DNA from: Bacteroidia bacterium
GTDB taxonomy: Bacteria; Bacteroidota; Bacteroidia; Bacteroidales; Bacteroidaceae
Direction of reading: 5' to 3'
DNA length: 64,000 nt
Assembly (NCBI GenBank): GCA_009929715.1
Contig: RZZX01000002.1
Location: 1-64,000, forward strand
Both the position numbers and the translations under genes were made by a program. This document shows positions 9,424-19,100 of the stretch, in pieces; position 1 is the first letter of the stretch, and each line of letters begins with the position of its first letter. The notes beneath the pieces were generated by a model. That model had not been told where the DNA came from. It did no database searches and worked only from the letters and a program-made list of their open reading frames with translations.

Positions 9424-9978
9424 ATGAGAACACTTCTTTACATCTGTCTGGCTGTCATCTTCTGCTCGTGTGCAGAGACCGCCCATCACCGTTTGAGTAC
9501 CCTTCAGAGAGAGTGGACTGGGAAAACCGTCTACTTTCCGGCAGATACCCTTTTTGAGTCTTTTCGGACCGATTCCATTCGGTCCTACACCTTAAAGCGC
9601 ACCACCTATACCGTGGTGACCTATTTGGATTCGGTTGCTTGTACAGAGAGCGATTTAAAGTTGCCGGCTTGGAACCGTTTCCTGAGTGAATTACGCCAAT
9701 TTCCCCAAGGACATGTTACTTGTCTTTTCTTTTTCCATCCGGAAAAACGTTCCACTTTGGTTGAGCAACTCCGGAGTAGGCAGTTTGATTATCCCGTCTG
9801 TATAGATGAAGACGACTGTTTTAATCAGCTTAATCACTTTCCTGTAGAAGAACCGTTTCGCACCTTCTTGTTAAATGCTGATCGGGAAGTCGTGGCTTTT
9901 GGTAACCCCATTACCGACCAAGCAGTGAGAGAACGCTATCTGAAGATTATCGGGCAAGGTGACGTAGCAGTGGGGTGA
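9424..9978 (+). CDS. Thioredoxin-fold-like lipoprotein
   Basis: This is a 184-residue predicted lipoprotein with an N-terminal hydrophobic segment and lipobox cysteine (FCSC, residues 14-17). It resembles a Bacteroidales family of TlpA/thioredoxin-like envelope proteins: EWTGKTVYFP, TYLDSVACTES, CLFFFHPEKRS, FDYPVCIDEDD, then FRTFLLNADREVVAFGNP. In relatives I recall, the segment after YLDS carries a CxxC. Here it reads CTES, so only one Cys is left at that site and classical dithiol chemistry is unlikely. The true role is unknown. It diverges from the heme operon and has its own promoter. Confidence 0.6.
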   Translation: MRTLLYICLAVIFCSCAETAHHRLSTLQREWTGKTVYFPADTLFESFRTDSIRSYTLKRTTYTVVTYLDSVACTESDLKLPAWNRFLSELRQFPQGHVTCLFFFHPEKRSTLVEQLRSRQFDYPVCIDEDDCFNQLNHFPVEEPFRTFLLNADREVVAFGNPITDQAVRERYLKIIGQGDVAVG

Positions 9979-10048
9979 GAAGGTTATACAAACCTACCGT
10001 CGTTTTGAGTTCTATCATCCGACGGTAAGTGTTTGGTATGCTGATATT

Positions 10049-10888
10049 TTAAAAAGAATTCAGGCTTTTATTAACCTCAACGTATGAATTATAGAACTTC
10101 CGCGGTGAGTAGATTCTGAAAATAGATCTTTTCGTTGCCATATCTCTCTCACACTCTTTGTATATCACTATTTCACAAGCCTCTTTCTTTGAATAATTGA
10201 TAAATTCTGATACCCAGAATTTATTAACGATGTAGTTTAGACCATCTCCTTTTTCGTTAAAGGCATAAGCCATACGGTTCGAGAATACCAATGGAGAGCT
10301 TAATTCTGTATATTTAATAGGAGTTGACTTTCTTTTCGGATAAGCTTGTTCCTTATCGCAATTTCTTATTAATCTATCCCAAAGACTGAATTTAGAAAAA
10401 GATTTTTGACTGTGTGGTGGAATACAAACAGTTTCACGCTCTTTTTCGACGAGTGTGTAAACCGTTCCCCGAGTGTTTTTCTTGTTTTGAATGGCTGAAA
10501 TCGCTCCATCATAGTATGATCCTAAATGAAGCATTGTACCGTAAATGGATGAAGAAGTCGATCTCTCTGAAGAGGTCGATAAAGAAACTGTGCGTCTATA
10601 CTCTTTGTTTTCGAAATAGTCATAGGCCGTACCGTTTTTGATAAAAAAACTTTGTGGGAGGAAGATGAATAAATCTTGTTCCGTTTTGTTGTAAACGGTA
10701 TATCCCAATGTTCCGTCTTCAGCCCATAGGTTGTATTTAACAATGCAATCTTTGTTTTCGTAAATCAAGGCATTATCCTTTTCAACCAATTCTGGAGCTT
10801 CGGTTGTATAAACTTGATAAAACTGTTTGGAACAAGATGTTAGAGCCAGTGCAGCAGCCATGATAGGCAATAAGAGTGTTTTTCTTAT
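10049..10888 (-). CDS. Hypothetical lipoprotein, start codon unusual
   Basis: No function is recognised for this roughly 279-residue protein. A lipoprotein signal is clear (IRKTLLLPIMAAALALTSC), after which come an all-beta-looking N-terminal region (LGYTVYNKTEQDLFIFLP) and a charged C-terminus. The first canonical start codon is a TTG at 10868-10870, which would remove the positively charged n-region. The natural start by signal-peptide logic is the ATA codon at 10886-10888, where an ATG is expected. A near-consensus TAACTTTA lies at 10901-10908. Either ATA is used, the TTG is used with a poor signal, or the gene has lost its start. Confidence 0.6.
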   Translation of the reverse strand: MRKTLLLPIMAAALALTSCSKQFYQVYTTEAPELVEKDNALIYENKDCIVKYNLWAEDGTLGYTVYNKTEQDLFIFLPQSFFIKNGTAYDYFENKEYRRTVSLSTSSERSTSSSIYGTMLHLGSYYDGAISAIQNKKNTRGTVYTLVEKERETVCIPPHSQKSFSKFSLWDRLIRNCDKEQAYPKRKSTPIKYTELSSPLVFSNRMAYAFNEKGDGLNYIVNKFWVSEFINYSKKEACEIVIYKECERDMATKRSIFRIYSPRKFYNSYVEVNKSLNSF

Positions 10889-10909
10889 AAAAAATTAAAC
10901 TAAAGTTAT

Positions 10910-10940
10910 AAAAAAAGCACTTACATTGATTGTAAGTGCT
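10910..10940 (-). terminator. Intrinsic terminator after tRNA-Gly(CCC)
   Basis: A perfect 10-bp stem (arms 10916-10925 and 10931-10940, 5-base loop) is followed on the minus strand by a run of seven T. It ends the leftward tRNA transcript. Confidence 0.85.
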
Positions 10941-10952
10941 TGATTATCTGTT

Positions 10953-11026
<74 letters not shown>

Positions 11027-11062
11027 ATTTTGTTTAAGACCGATGCTTCTCTTAAAGCATTG

Positions 11063-11070
11063 CAAAGGTA
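11063..11070 (-). promoter_or_regulatory. Promoter -7 element of tRNA-Gly(CCC)
   Basis: On the minus strand this reads TACCTTTG followed by C, a perfect TAnnTTTG match. The same -7 sequence occurs before the tRNA cluster at 47006. Confidence 0.65.
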
Positions 11071-11163
11071 ACGATTAATTTATTACGTTGTTACTCTTCG
11101 ACGCATTTTTTTTTTGAAAAAAAACTTTTTGTGTGCGCTTATCTTTAGGTTCCATTTAACCGT

Positions 11164-11171
11164 TATCTTTG
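11164..11171 (+). promoter_or_regulatory. Promoter -7 element of the DJ-1/PfpI gene
   Basis: TATCTTTG lies 56 bases before the ATG at 11227. No clear -33 TTG is found at the usual spacing. Confidence 0.5.
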
Positions 11172-11226
11172 GAGTGTAATTATTCGGCGAGACAAATCCC
11201 CTCGTCGTTTTATAATCCATAAACCA

Positions 11227-11832
11227 ATGTCTAAGATGAAACAGACTATTCTATTAGTTTTGCTGAATGAATTTGCCGATTGGGAAGGAGCTTTTATTGC
11301 GCCCAGCCTCAATCAAAGTGTTGAACCAGGTACGCCTATGAAGTACCGTGTTAAAACGCTGTCGGTCACCAAAGACCCAGTGATCTCTATCGGTGGGATG
11401 CGTGTGTTGCCCGATTATGACCTGCATTCTCTACCGGAGGATTATGTCGGATTGATTTTAGTGGGCGGGATGCAGTGGTTTTCACCCGAAGCAGAGCTGT
11501 TAGTGCCGTTAGTGGAACAAGCCATAAAGGAGCACAAATTGGTTGCCGGTATTTGTAACGCATCGGTTTTCTTGGGAAAGTACGGTTTCCTGAACAAAGT
11601 AAAACATACCAGTAACACCTTGGAATACCTGAAACAGTTTGCCGGTGAAAAATACCATGGAGAGTTGCACTACATCAACAAACAAGCCGTTAGAGATGGG
11701 TTAATCGTCACTGCCAATGGTTCTGGTTATTTAGAATTTTGTCGAGAGATTCTTTATGCCTTAGAAGCCGATTCGGATGAAAAGATCGAAAGTAACTACC
11801 TTTTCATGAAGAACGGTTATTTTCCCAACTAA
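11227..11832 (+). CDS. DJ-1/PfpI family protein
   Basis: This is a 201-residue cytoplasmic protein of the class I glutamine-amidotransferase-like DJ-1/PfpI superfamily. The nucleophile elbow AGICNASVFLG puts the reactive Cys at residue 110. LILVGGMQWF is the preceding beta-strand and loop that usually holds the conserved Glu/Asp. The family includes glyoxalases, deglycases, chaperones and proteases, so the reaction cannot be assigned. The start could also be the second Met (residue 4). It forms a single-gene unit with its own promoter. Confidence 0.85.
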   Translation: MSKMKQTILLVLLNEFADWEGAFIAPSLNQSVEPGTPMKYRVKTLSVTKDPVISIGGMRVLPDYDLHSLPEDYVGLILVGGMQWFSPEAELLVPLVEQAIKEHKLVAGICNASVFLGKYGFLNKVKHTSNTLEYLKQFAGEKYHGELHYINKQAVRDGLIVTANGSGYLEFCREILYALEADSDEKIESNYLFMKNGYFPN

Positions 11833-12104
11833 AATGGACTTAAAAGATGGTTGGCTGCCACCTGCCACCTTTTAAGAAATAATGCCAACTGAATCACTGA
11901 CTTAAATCTGTTGCAGAGACTTGATTTGCAACAGATTTGCTATGCCGGTTTGGTAAACGTTAATCATGACTTAACTTGATTCTCCTCTGATTTAAACTCT
12001 TTAATGCCTTCTTATCCACTCGTTTATGCGTGTTGTTAAGGTGAAATTGAATCGACATTATTTGCGTAACCTCTACTGTTAAGTCATTTTATGCGCTCTA
12101 TTTC

Positions 12105-12172
12105 TATACTTCACCTAGGTGAAGTATACACGTCACCTAGGTGAAGTGTACACTTCATGCAGGTGAAGTGTA
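12105..12172. repeat. Palindromic tandem repeat array 1
   Basis: Three units recur at about 22-bp spacing. Unit 1 (12105-12128) is a perfect 24-bp palindrome centred on CCTAGG with arms TATACTTCA. Unit 2 has the core TCACCTAGGTGA. Unit 3 (12149-12172) has arms TACACTTCA/TGAAGTGTA. The half-site ACTTCA and its complement TGAAGT alternate roughly every 11 bp. A related array lies at 47877-47967. Confidence 0.85.
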
Positions 12173-12337
12173 GAAGGTCACGGCTCTTTGACAGTTATCC
12201 GAGCAGTGGTAGGGACTAACAAAGGCGTAGACGCAGTTAAAACTGCCCGAGGAAGAGGAGGAAGTCAGAAAAAGAGCAAAGAGACGCTTATAGAGATGGA
12301 GCGTAAGCTTTTATAGTTGCGCATTTAGCGGATGAAC

Positions 12338-12364
12338 AAAAAAAAAGGAGTACCGCTGTACTCC
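12338..12364 (-). terminator. Intrinsic terminator of uvrB transcript
   Basis: On the minus strand a 7-bp stem GGAGTAC/GTACTCC with a 4-base loop is followed by nine T. It lies 170 bases beyond the uvrB stop codon and ends the leftward permease-uvrB transcript. Confidence 0.75.
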
Positions 12365-12393
12365 AACCTTTGTTAACCTTAAAATCTAATACT

Positions 12394-12510
12394 ATGAAAA
12401 ACACAGTACAAAGATACAGCTATTTGCCTCAAATGCAAGACTTAGCCCCCTTAACCCCCTGTTTTATAATGTATATTAACAGTATAGCTATTCTATTGCA
12501 GGTTTTTTAA
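12394..12510 (+). CDS. Possible 38-residue small protein
   Basis: ATG at 12394 opens a 38-codon frame beginning MKNTVQRYSYLPQMQDLAP. It runs against the uvrB 3' untranslated region and starts 30 bases after the uvrB terminator hairpin. There is no strong Shine-Dalgarno (usual in Bacteroidota) and no clear TAnnTTTG upstream. The proline-rich middle (LAPLTPC) and hydrophobic C-terminus are not diagnostic. It may be spurious. Confidence 0.25.
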   Translation: MKNTVQRYSYLPQMQDLAPLTPCFIMYINSIAILLQVF

Positions 12511-12533
12511 GAAAGAGGAGATGCGAAAAGATT

Positions 12534-14567
12534 CTATCCCCACTTTTCTTTAAACAACTCTTCCATCTTTAACAATTCGTCTCTATACTGAGCCGCCTCG
12601 ATGAACTCCAGTTTCTTTGCAGCCTCCCGCATCTGTTTGCGGGTACGTTCCATGGTCTTTTCCATTTGCGCTTTAGTCATGTACTGCACGATTGGATCGG
12701 CTGCAATGGTTGAGTTAGTCGGTTCCACATAAGCACTGCCCGATTTAAATTCCTCTTCATTAGGCGTGTTATGCCCGAAGACCGATAAGTTTCGCGCCTT
12801 TTTAATCTGCTGCGGGGTGATGCCGTGCGCTTCATTGTAAGCCAGCTGCTTCTCTCTTCTTCGGTTGGTCTCCTCGATGGTGATTTTCATGCTGTTCGTC
12901 ATCTTATCGGCATACATAATCACCTTCCCATTGACATTTCTTGCTGCACGTCCGGCCGTCTGTGTGAGTGAGCGATGTGAGCGTAAGAATCCCTCTTTAT
13001 CGGCATCTAAGATAGCCACGAGCGATACTTCAGGTAAGTCTAGTCCTTCGCGAAGAAGATTTACCCCAATGAGAACATCGTAAATCCCTTGTCGCAAGTC
13101 GTCCATGATTTTAATACGATCCAACGTGTCGACATCACTGTGGATGTAATTACAGCGTACCTGGTTGTTGAGTAGATACTCCGACAACTCTTCCGCCATG
13201 CGTTTAGTCAGCGTGGTAATCAGCGTGCGTTCTTCCTTTTCGATACGGAGTTGTATCTCCTCCATTAAATCATCAATCTGATTCAGACTTGGGCGAACCT
13301 CAATCACCGGATCAAGCAGTCCCGTAGGTCGGATCACCTGATCCACGACCACACCTTCCGATTTTATCAGTTCATAATCGGCTGGAGTGGCACTGACATA
13401 AATCACCTGCTTGGCCAGTTCTTCGAACTCTTCAAACCGAAGCGGACGGTTGTCCATTGCTGCCGGCAATCGGAATCCATACTCCACCAAGTTAATTTTA
13501 CGAGCCCGGTCGCCTCCATACATGGCGCGGATTTGCGGTACACTTACGTGACTCTCATCAATCACAATCAGGAAATCCTCTGGGAAAAAGTCGAGTAGAC
13601 AGTAAGGACGCGTCCCTGCTTCCCGCCCATCGAAATACCTTGAATAATTCTCAATGCCCGAACAATGCCCCAACTCCCGAATCATCTCCATGTCATAAGT
13701 CACCCGCTCGTACAGCCGTTTGGCTTCATACGGCTTACCGATCGATTCAAAGTAAGCCACCTGCTTCGTTAGGTCGTCTTCAATCTGATGAATAGCCCGC
13801 AACGTAGCCTCTTTCGTTGTCATAAAGAGGTTGGCCGGGTAAATCTTATACTCCTCGAATTTAGCGAGAGAGACTCCGCTTATCGGGTCAACCTCCTCGA
13901 TTGAATCAATCTCGTCGCCCCAGAAACTCACGCGCAACAGATGATCCGTGTAAGCCAAGTAGATATCCACCGTATCTCCCTTGACCCGGAAATGGCCTCG
14001 GTTCAGATCGATGTCATTGCGCACATACAAGCTATCTACTAATCGGCGAAGAAAGACATTCCGGTCGAGCATCCGTCCGCAAACGATCTCGATCACATTG
14101 CTGTAGAAATCGGATGGATTCCCCATACCGTAGATGCACGAAACAGACGAAACCACGATCACATCTTTCCGTCCCGAGAGGAGTGAAGAGGTAGCGGCCA
14201 ACCGGAGTTTATCGATCTCGTCATTGATAGCCAAATCCTTTTCGATATACGTATCGGAGTTGGGCAGATAAGCCTCCGGTTGGTAGTAGTCATAATACGA
14301 TACGTAATATTCTACCGCATTATTGGGAAAGAAACCTTTGAACTCACTATACAACTGTGCCGCCAACGTCTTATTGTGACTTAAGATCAGCGTTGGTTTA
14401 TTCATCTGAGCAATCACATTGGCAATGGTAAAAGTCTTACCCGATCCAGTTACTCCCAAGAGCGTTTGTGCAGGTATTCCCTGACGCAACCCCTCGGTGA
14501 GTTGCGCAATCGCCTCCGGTTGGTCGCCCGTAGGCTTATAAGTTGAAGTCAGTTCAAAGTTCGTCAT
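12534..14567 (-). CDS. uvrB: Excinuclease ABC subunit B
   Basis: This 677-residue DNA helicase-like subunit of nucleotide excision repair loads onto damaged DNA from UvrA and recruits UvrC. Walker A is GVTGSGKT (residues 38-45). The damage-verifying beta-hairpin region is [16 protein letters not shown]. The DEAD-like box is VIDESHV, the helicase C motifs are [13 protein letters not shown] and [10 protein letters not shown], and a C-terminal UVR domain ([23 protein letters not shown]) binds UvrA/UvrC. Length and architecture are complete. It begins 10 bp after the purine permease stop, so the two are probably cotranscribed. Confidence 0.98.
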   Translation of the reverse strand: MTNFELTSTYKPTGDQPEAIAQLTEGLRQGIPAQTLLGVTGSGKTFTIANVIAQMNKPTLILSHNKTLAAQLYSEFKGFFPNNAVEYYVSYYDYYQPEAYLPNSDTYIEKDLAINDEIDKLRLAATSSLLSGRKDVIVVSSVSCIYGMGNPSDFYSNVIEIVCGRMLDRNVFLRRLVDSLYVRNDIDLNRGHFRVKGDTVDIYLAYTDHLLRVSFWGDEIDSIEEVDPISGVSLAKFEEYKIYPANLFMTTKEATLRAIHQIEDDLTKQVAYFESIGKPYEAKRLYERVTYDMEMIRELGHCSGIENYSRYFDGREAGTRPYCLLDFFPEDFLIVIDESHVSVPQIRAMYGGDRARKINLVEYGFRLPAAMDNRPLRFEEFEELAKQVIYVSATPADYELIKSEGVVVDQVIRPTGLLDPVIEVRPSLNQIDDLMEEIQLRIEKEERTLITTLTKRMAEELSEYLLNNQVRCNYIHSDVDTLDRIKIMDDLRQGIYDVLIGVNLLREGLDLPEVSLVAILDADKEGFLRSHRSLTQTAGRAARNVNGKVIMYADKMTNSMKITIEETNRRREKQLAYNEAHGITPQQIKKARNLSVFGHNTPNEEEFKSGSAYVEPTNSTIAADPIVQYMTKAQMEKTMERTRKQMREAAKKLEFIEAAQYRDELLKMEELFKEKWG

Positions 14568-14577
14568 CTCTTTTTCT

Positions 14578-15873
14578 TTATCCGATAATTAATTTCAGTA
14601 TAAACAAGACCGATAAAATATACATGGTCAGTGAAACCTCTTTGTAGCGGCCGGTAAACACCCGGATAATCACATAACTCAGCATACCCAAGATAATTCC
14701 ATCGGCAATGGAGTAAGTGAGCACCATCATCAGCATGGTCACAAAAGCCGGCAGAGCCTCTGAGATATCGTCCAGTTTAACGTTTGGTATGTTGCTAATC
14801 ATCAAAACACCAACAATAAATAGAGCTCCCGTTGTAGCCGCACTTGGAATAACCAAGAAGATGGGCGCAAAGAAGAGCGACAAGAGGAAGAGTCCTGCTA
14901 CTACCAGTGATGTCAGTCCCGTTCGTCCACCTTCACTGATGCCCGATGCACTCTCTACATAAGAACCAACAGTCGACGTGCCCACCATCGCACCAAACGT
15001 GGTGCCGATGGCATCGGCCAATAACGCTTGTTTGATACGCGGCACGTTTCCTTTTTCGTCCATTAGTCCCCCTTTGGCTGTGACACCGATCAAGGTACCT
15101 ATGGTATCGAACAGATCCATGAAGATGAGGGCAAAGATAACAATTGCCATATCAAGAGAAAAGATTTGGTCGAAATTAAATTTCAAAAAAGTGGGCTCGA
15201 TAGAGTGAGGCAACGAGATTGGAGAGAAGTTGTCCGGAAGTTGGGTAACCCCCATTGGGATGCCCACAATGGCGCAGATGATTATGCTGTAAAAGAGCGC
15301 TCCACGTACTCGAAGAATCATGAGAATACCACTCAACATGATGCTTCCTACTGCTAAGAGTGATACGGCATTGAACTTGCCCAACATCACAAAGGTTGCT
15401 TCGTTTGAGACAATAATCCCAGCGTTCTTGAGTCCGATGAAGGAGATGAACATGCCGATACCGGCAGAGATCGCATACCTTAAACTCAGCGGAATACTGT
15501 TGACGATGGCTTCGCGGATATTGAATGCGGTGATTAAGATAAAGACTAATCCTTCGATGAAGACAGCAGTTAGCGCTGTTTCCCAGCTTACCCCCATGCT
15601 CTGTACGATGGTGAATGTGAAAAACGCATTGACTCCCATAGCTGGTGCTAGTGCAATAGGCAGCTTGGCTAATACAGCCATCAGAAAGGTAGCCAAAGCC
15701 GCCGATAGGGCGGTTGCCGTAAAGACAGCCTCTTTATTCATACCGGTTTGTGCAAGAATATCGGGGTTGACCGCAAGGATATAAGACATGGTTAGGAAGG
15801 TGGTCAGCCCAGCAATACATTCGGTGCGGATACTGGTTTGTCCCCGGTACCCAACAAGTTCAAGTAGTTTCAT
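14578..15873 (-). CDS. Purine permease, AzgA/NCS2 family
   Basis: This is a 431-residue inner-membrane nucleobase:proton symporter of the AzgA-like branch of NCS2 (adenine, guanine or hypoxanthine uptake). Diagnostic segments are [30 protein letters not shown] (first re-entrant strand) and the strand region [25 protein letters not shown] shortly after [12 protein letters not shown]. About 13 hydrophobic segments are visible. It precedes uvrB by 10 bp and diverges from the HTCS gene. No purine riboswitch is seen upstream. Confidence 0.88.
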   Translation of the reverse strand: MKLLELVGYRGQTSIRTECIAGLTTFLTMSYILAVNPDILAQTGMNKEAVFTATALSAALATFLMAVLAKLPIALAPAMGVNAFFTFTIVQSMGVSWETALTAVFIEGLVFILITAFNIREAIVNSIPLSLRYAISAGIGMFISFIGLKNAGIIVSNEATFVMLGKFNAVSLLAVGSIMLSGILMILRVRGALFYSIIICAIVGIPMGVTQLPDNFSPISLPHSIEPTFLKFNFDQIFSLDMAIVIFALIFMDLFDTIGTLIGVTAKGGLMDEKGNVPRIKQALLADAIGTTFGAMVGTSTVGSYVESASGISEGGRTGLTSLVVAGLFLLSLFFAPIFLVIPSAATTGALFIVGVLMISNIPNVKLDDISEALPAFVTMLMMVLTYSIADGIILGMLSYVIIRVFTGRYKEVSLTMYILSVLFILKLIIG

Positions 15874-16068
15874 AAAAGTTAGTTTGATTAGGATGTTTTA
15901 AAAAAAAGATGCAATATTCGTTAAAATAGTTGAGATATACAAATAGTTGGGCTATTTGTTTTATTAGGAATCGATAAGATATCTTATGAGAAAGTTAAAT
16001 TGCATAACATTATAATTATATAGATAATATTATAAAAATGATAAGTTGTTTTAGACGTAATTAATAGA

Positions 16069-16076
16069 TATATTTG
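16069..16076 (+). promoter_or_regulatory. Promoter -7 element of the HTCS gene
   Basis: TATATTTG matches TAnnTTTG, with TTG at 16046-16048 giving a 20-base spacer. It lies 28 bases before the ATG at 16105. The AT-rich stretch 15890-16068 holds nothing else I can identify. Confidence 0.65.
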
Positions 16077-16104
16077 CATACATTTTACCTCTTTTTTATA
16101 AAAA

Positions 16105-19100
16105 ATGAAAACACGACAAGTTGTATTATCTTTTATTTGCTCTCTGTTCTGTCTCTCTTTGCATGCCGAATACTTTAAACATATCGGACAGGAGGACGGA
16201 CTCTCTCAGTCGTCTGTGATGGCGATTTACCAAGATGTGCTCGGACGTATGTGGTTCGGTACACGTGAGGGTATTAACGTTTACGACAAAGAGAAGATTA
16301 CGGTTTATCGAGGTGTCATCGGCAACGGTCCTCAGAAAAGCGACCGATTTGTGATCGGCAATGAAGTTTCTGCCATAACTGGCCATCGGTGCGGGGATGT
16401 TTTCATGATAATAGATTACTCCTTAATTAAATATGATATTCATCAAGACTCTTTTCAGAGAAAGAAAGAGGGGGCTGTTTATGCCTTGACTGCCGATGAT
16501 GAAACCGTCTGGGCGGCCTTTCACGATTCGATCTTTAGATACGACCACTCGACGGATGAACTTGTTTTCTCTTATAAGACTGGGCTCTCTTCTATCAATT
16601 ACATGAAACGGGTAGGGGCTTCTTTTTATATTGGTACGAAAACTGGATTATACCTCCTTACTAGCGGGGGCAAAGTGAAGTGCTTGATTCCTAAAATAGA
16701 TGTCTATCGCATTTTCGAAAGTTCACAGAAAGAACTTTGGGTGGGCTGTCGTACACAAGGCCTTTATCGCATAGATAGAGCTGGGCGAATAACTCAAGTG
16801 CCTTATTCTCCTTTGAACAACGAGGGACTTTCGAGTTTACAGATACGGGATTTTGTAGAAGATTGGAATGGCAACATTTGGTTTGGCACTTTTGATGGGT
16901 TACAGAAATATAACCCTCGAACTAAGCGTTATAGCCTTATCAACCAGACTCATAACTGGGGGCAGCTAGCTCATAAATCAATCTTTTCACTGTATCAGGA
17001 TGCACAAGGAACCATCTGGGTGGGGAGCTATTACGGTGGGGTGAACTATTTTAACCCTCAGAACAACTCGTTTACTTATTACCCTTATAACCCCAATAAG
17101 AAGGATGGACTGACCTATCCTTTTGCTGGTGAGATGGTAGAGGATAAACGGGGTGATCTTTGGGTTTGTACGGATGGTGGCGGATTGGCTTGTTTAGATC
17201 GGTCGACCGGTAAGTTCGAGACACAAGTCAGCGGTGGTGAAAATTCATTGCCACATAATAACTTAAAAGGGATTTGTTATGATCCTGATCGAGATGTGCT
17301 TTATATTGGTACGCACATGGGAGGGCTTTCGCGGTATGATCTTCAAACCAAGCGTTTTTATAACTACATGAGTGACTATCGGCGGACAGGGAAAGGGCCT
17401 AGTGATGTTATTTTTCAGGTGACTTATGAGAAAGGAGCGTTGTATGTGTCGGCGCGTAACGGGCTTTTCAGGTTGAATCCCGATACGCATGAATTTGAAT
17501 TACTGAAAGGCGGAGCTTATTTTATCTCTTTTGCTGTGGCATCCAATAGAACGGTTTGGCTAGCAACAGGTACCACGCTCTCTTGTATAGCCGAAGGGAG
17601 CAAAAAGCTCATAACGAGTGTTGATTTAAGGAAATTTGGTTGTCAGTTTCCTATTGGTAAACTCTTGCTTTCAGAGGATGGGTTGTTATATGCCGCAACC
17701 CTTGGATCGGGTCTCTTTTGTTTGAATACGCAGACGAAAATGTGCACCAAGTACTCTTTGGAACAGAAGCAGTTGTTGAGTAATTACTGTTATAATTTGG
17801 TTCAAACGGATAGGCATCAAGTATTAGTCACCACCGATAATGGCATTACTTTCTTAAACTCTAGTCGTCAAACGGAGCGGTCTATCGAACTTCAAAACGG
17901 GTTATTGCTCTCTTCGATAATTAACGGATGTGGGGCGTATATGGCTAAGGATCGGACCATCTTTATCGGTGGGACAAGTGGAATTATTGCGTTTAAGGAG
18001 AAAAATCTGACGCTTAATAATAAAGATCCGAAGCTGTATTTCTCTAAATTATGGGTCAACAATGCCGAAGTTTGTCCCGGTGATGAGACGCAAATACTCA
18101 GTGCATCGTTGCCTTTTCTTGATAAACTAAATCTGAATGCTTCACAGAACAATATAACGATTGAGTTTGCTAGTTCCAATTACATGGACATCCTGAATGG
18201 CAGTTGGTATGAGTATAAGTTGGAGGGGTTTGATACGCAATGGATCAGTACGTCTCAAACGCGTTTGAGTTATACCAATTTAGATCCGGGTACTTATGTG
18301 CTACACCTACGCAACAGAACGAATCCGTTGCGCAACCAAATGAGGCAGGAGATCGCTTTGCGCCTAGTGGTACATCCGTATTGGTATAACACGTGGTGGG
18401 CTTTGTTGCTTTTTGCTCTTCTGCTTTTTGGCTCTACGTGGTGGGTCTATCGGATGCTGATGGCTCGAAAAAAGCTTGCTTTGTCTTTGGAAGAGGAGCG
18501 GTTGGAGAAGCAAAGAACGGAGGAGATGAACCAAGCTAAGCTGCTTTTCTTCACCAATGTGAGTCATGAATTTCGCACCCCGTTGACGCTGATTATAGCC
18601 CAGATAGAGGCGTTGCTTCAGCATAGAGCGATGGCCGAGGAGTTGCGTCAGGCGGTGTCGAAGATTAATAAGCAAGCTAAACAGATGAAAAACTTGGTAT
18701 CGGAATTGCTCGATTTCCGGAAGTTCGATCAGGAGCACATGGTACTGAATATCTCTGAAGTCGATTTAGGCCCTTTCGTGAAGGAGGTCTATGAGGCTTT
18801 TAGGGAGTATGCAGCGAACCGTCATTTGGTCTTTACGTTAGAAAGCCCATCGGAACCGGTTCGAGTTTGGGTTGATCAGCGTCAGTTGAGAAAGGTGCTG
18901 TATAACCTGTTGTCTAATGCGTTTAAATATACTTCTGATAATGGAGAAATAGGTTTGCATCTGGCATGTGCCGAGGAAGGAGTTGTTATTCGGGTAACGG
19001 ATAATGGTGCCGGTATTGCTGCGGATGAGATAGGGCGAGTGTTTGACTGCTTTTATCAGGCCACCAATAAGCAGCGAGCTTTGGAAGAGCACCCTGGAAC

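Larger units (their letters stand above)
11833..12533. other. 700-bp intergenic region
   Basis: This region lies between two convergent genes. It holds a perfect 12-bp inverted repeat (11904-11915 with 11927-11938), the palindromic repeat array at 12105-12172, the uvrB terminator at 12338-12364, and a short open frame at 12394-12510. The section 12175-12337 is purine-rich with no open frame I can support. I looked there for RNase P, tmRNA and SRP RNA signatures and found none. Confidence 0.6.

Noticed and set aside
12175-12337. Structured housekeeping RNA such as RNase P or SRP RNA
   Set aside because: Signature segments and a closed fold are not evident; only purine-rich sequence is seen.
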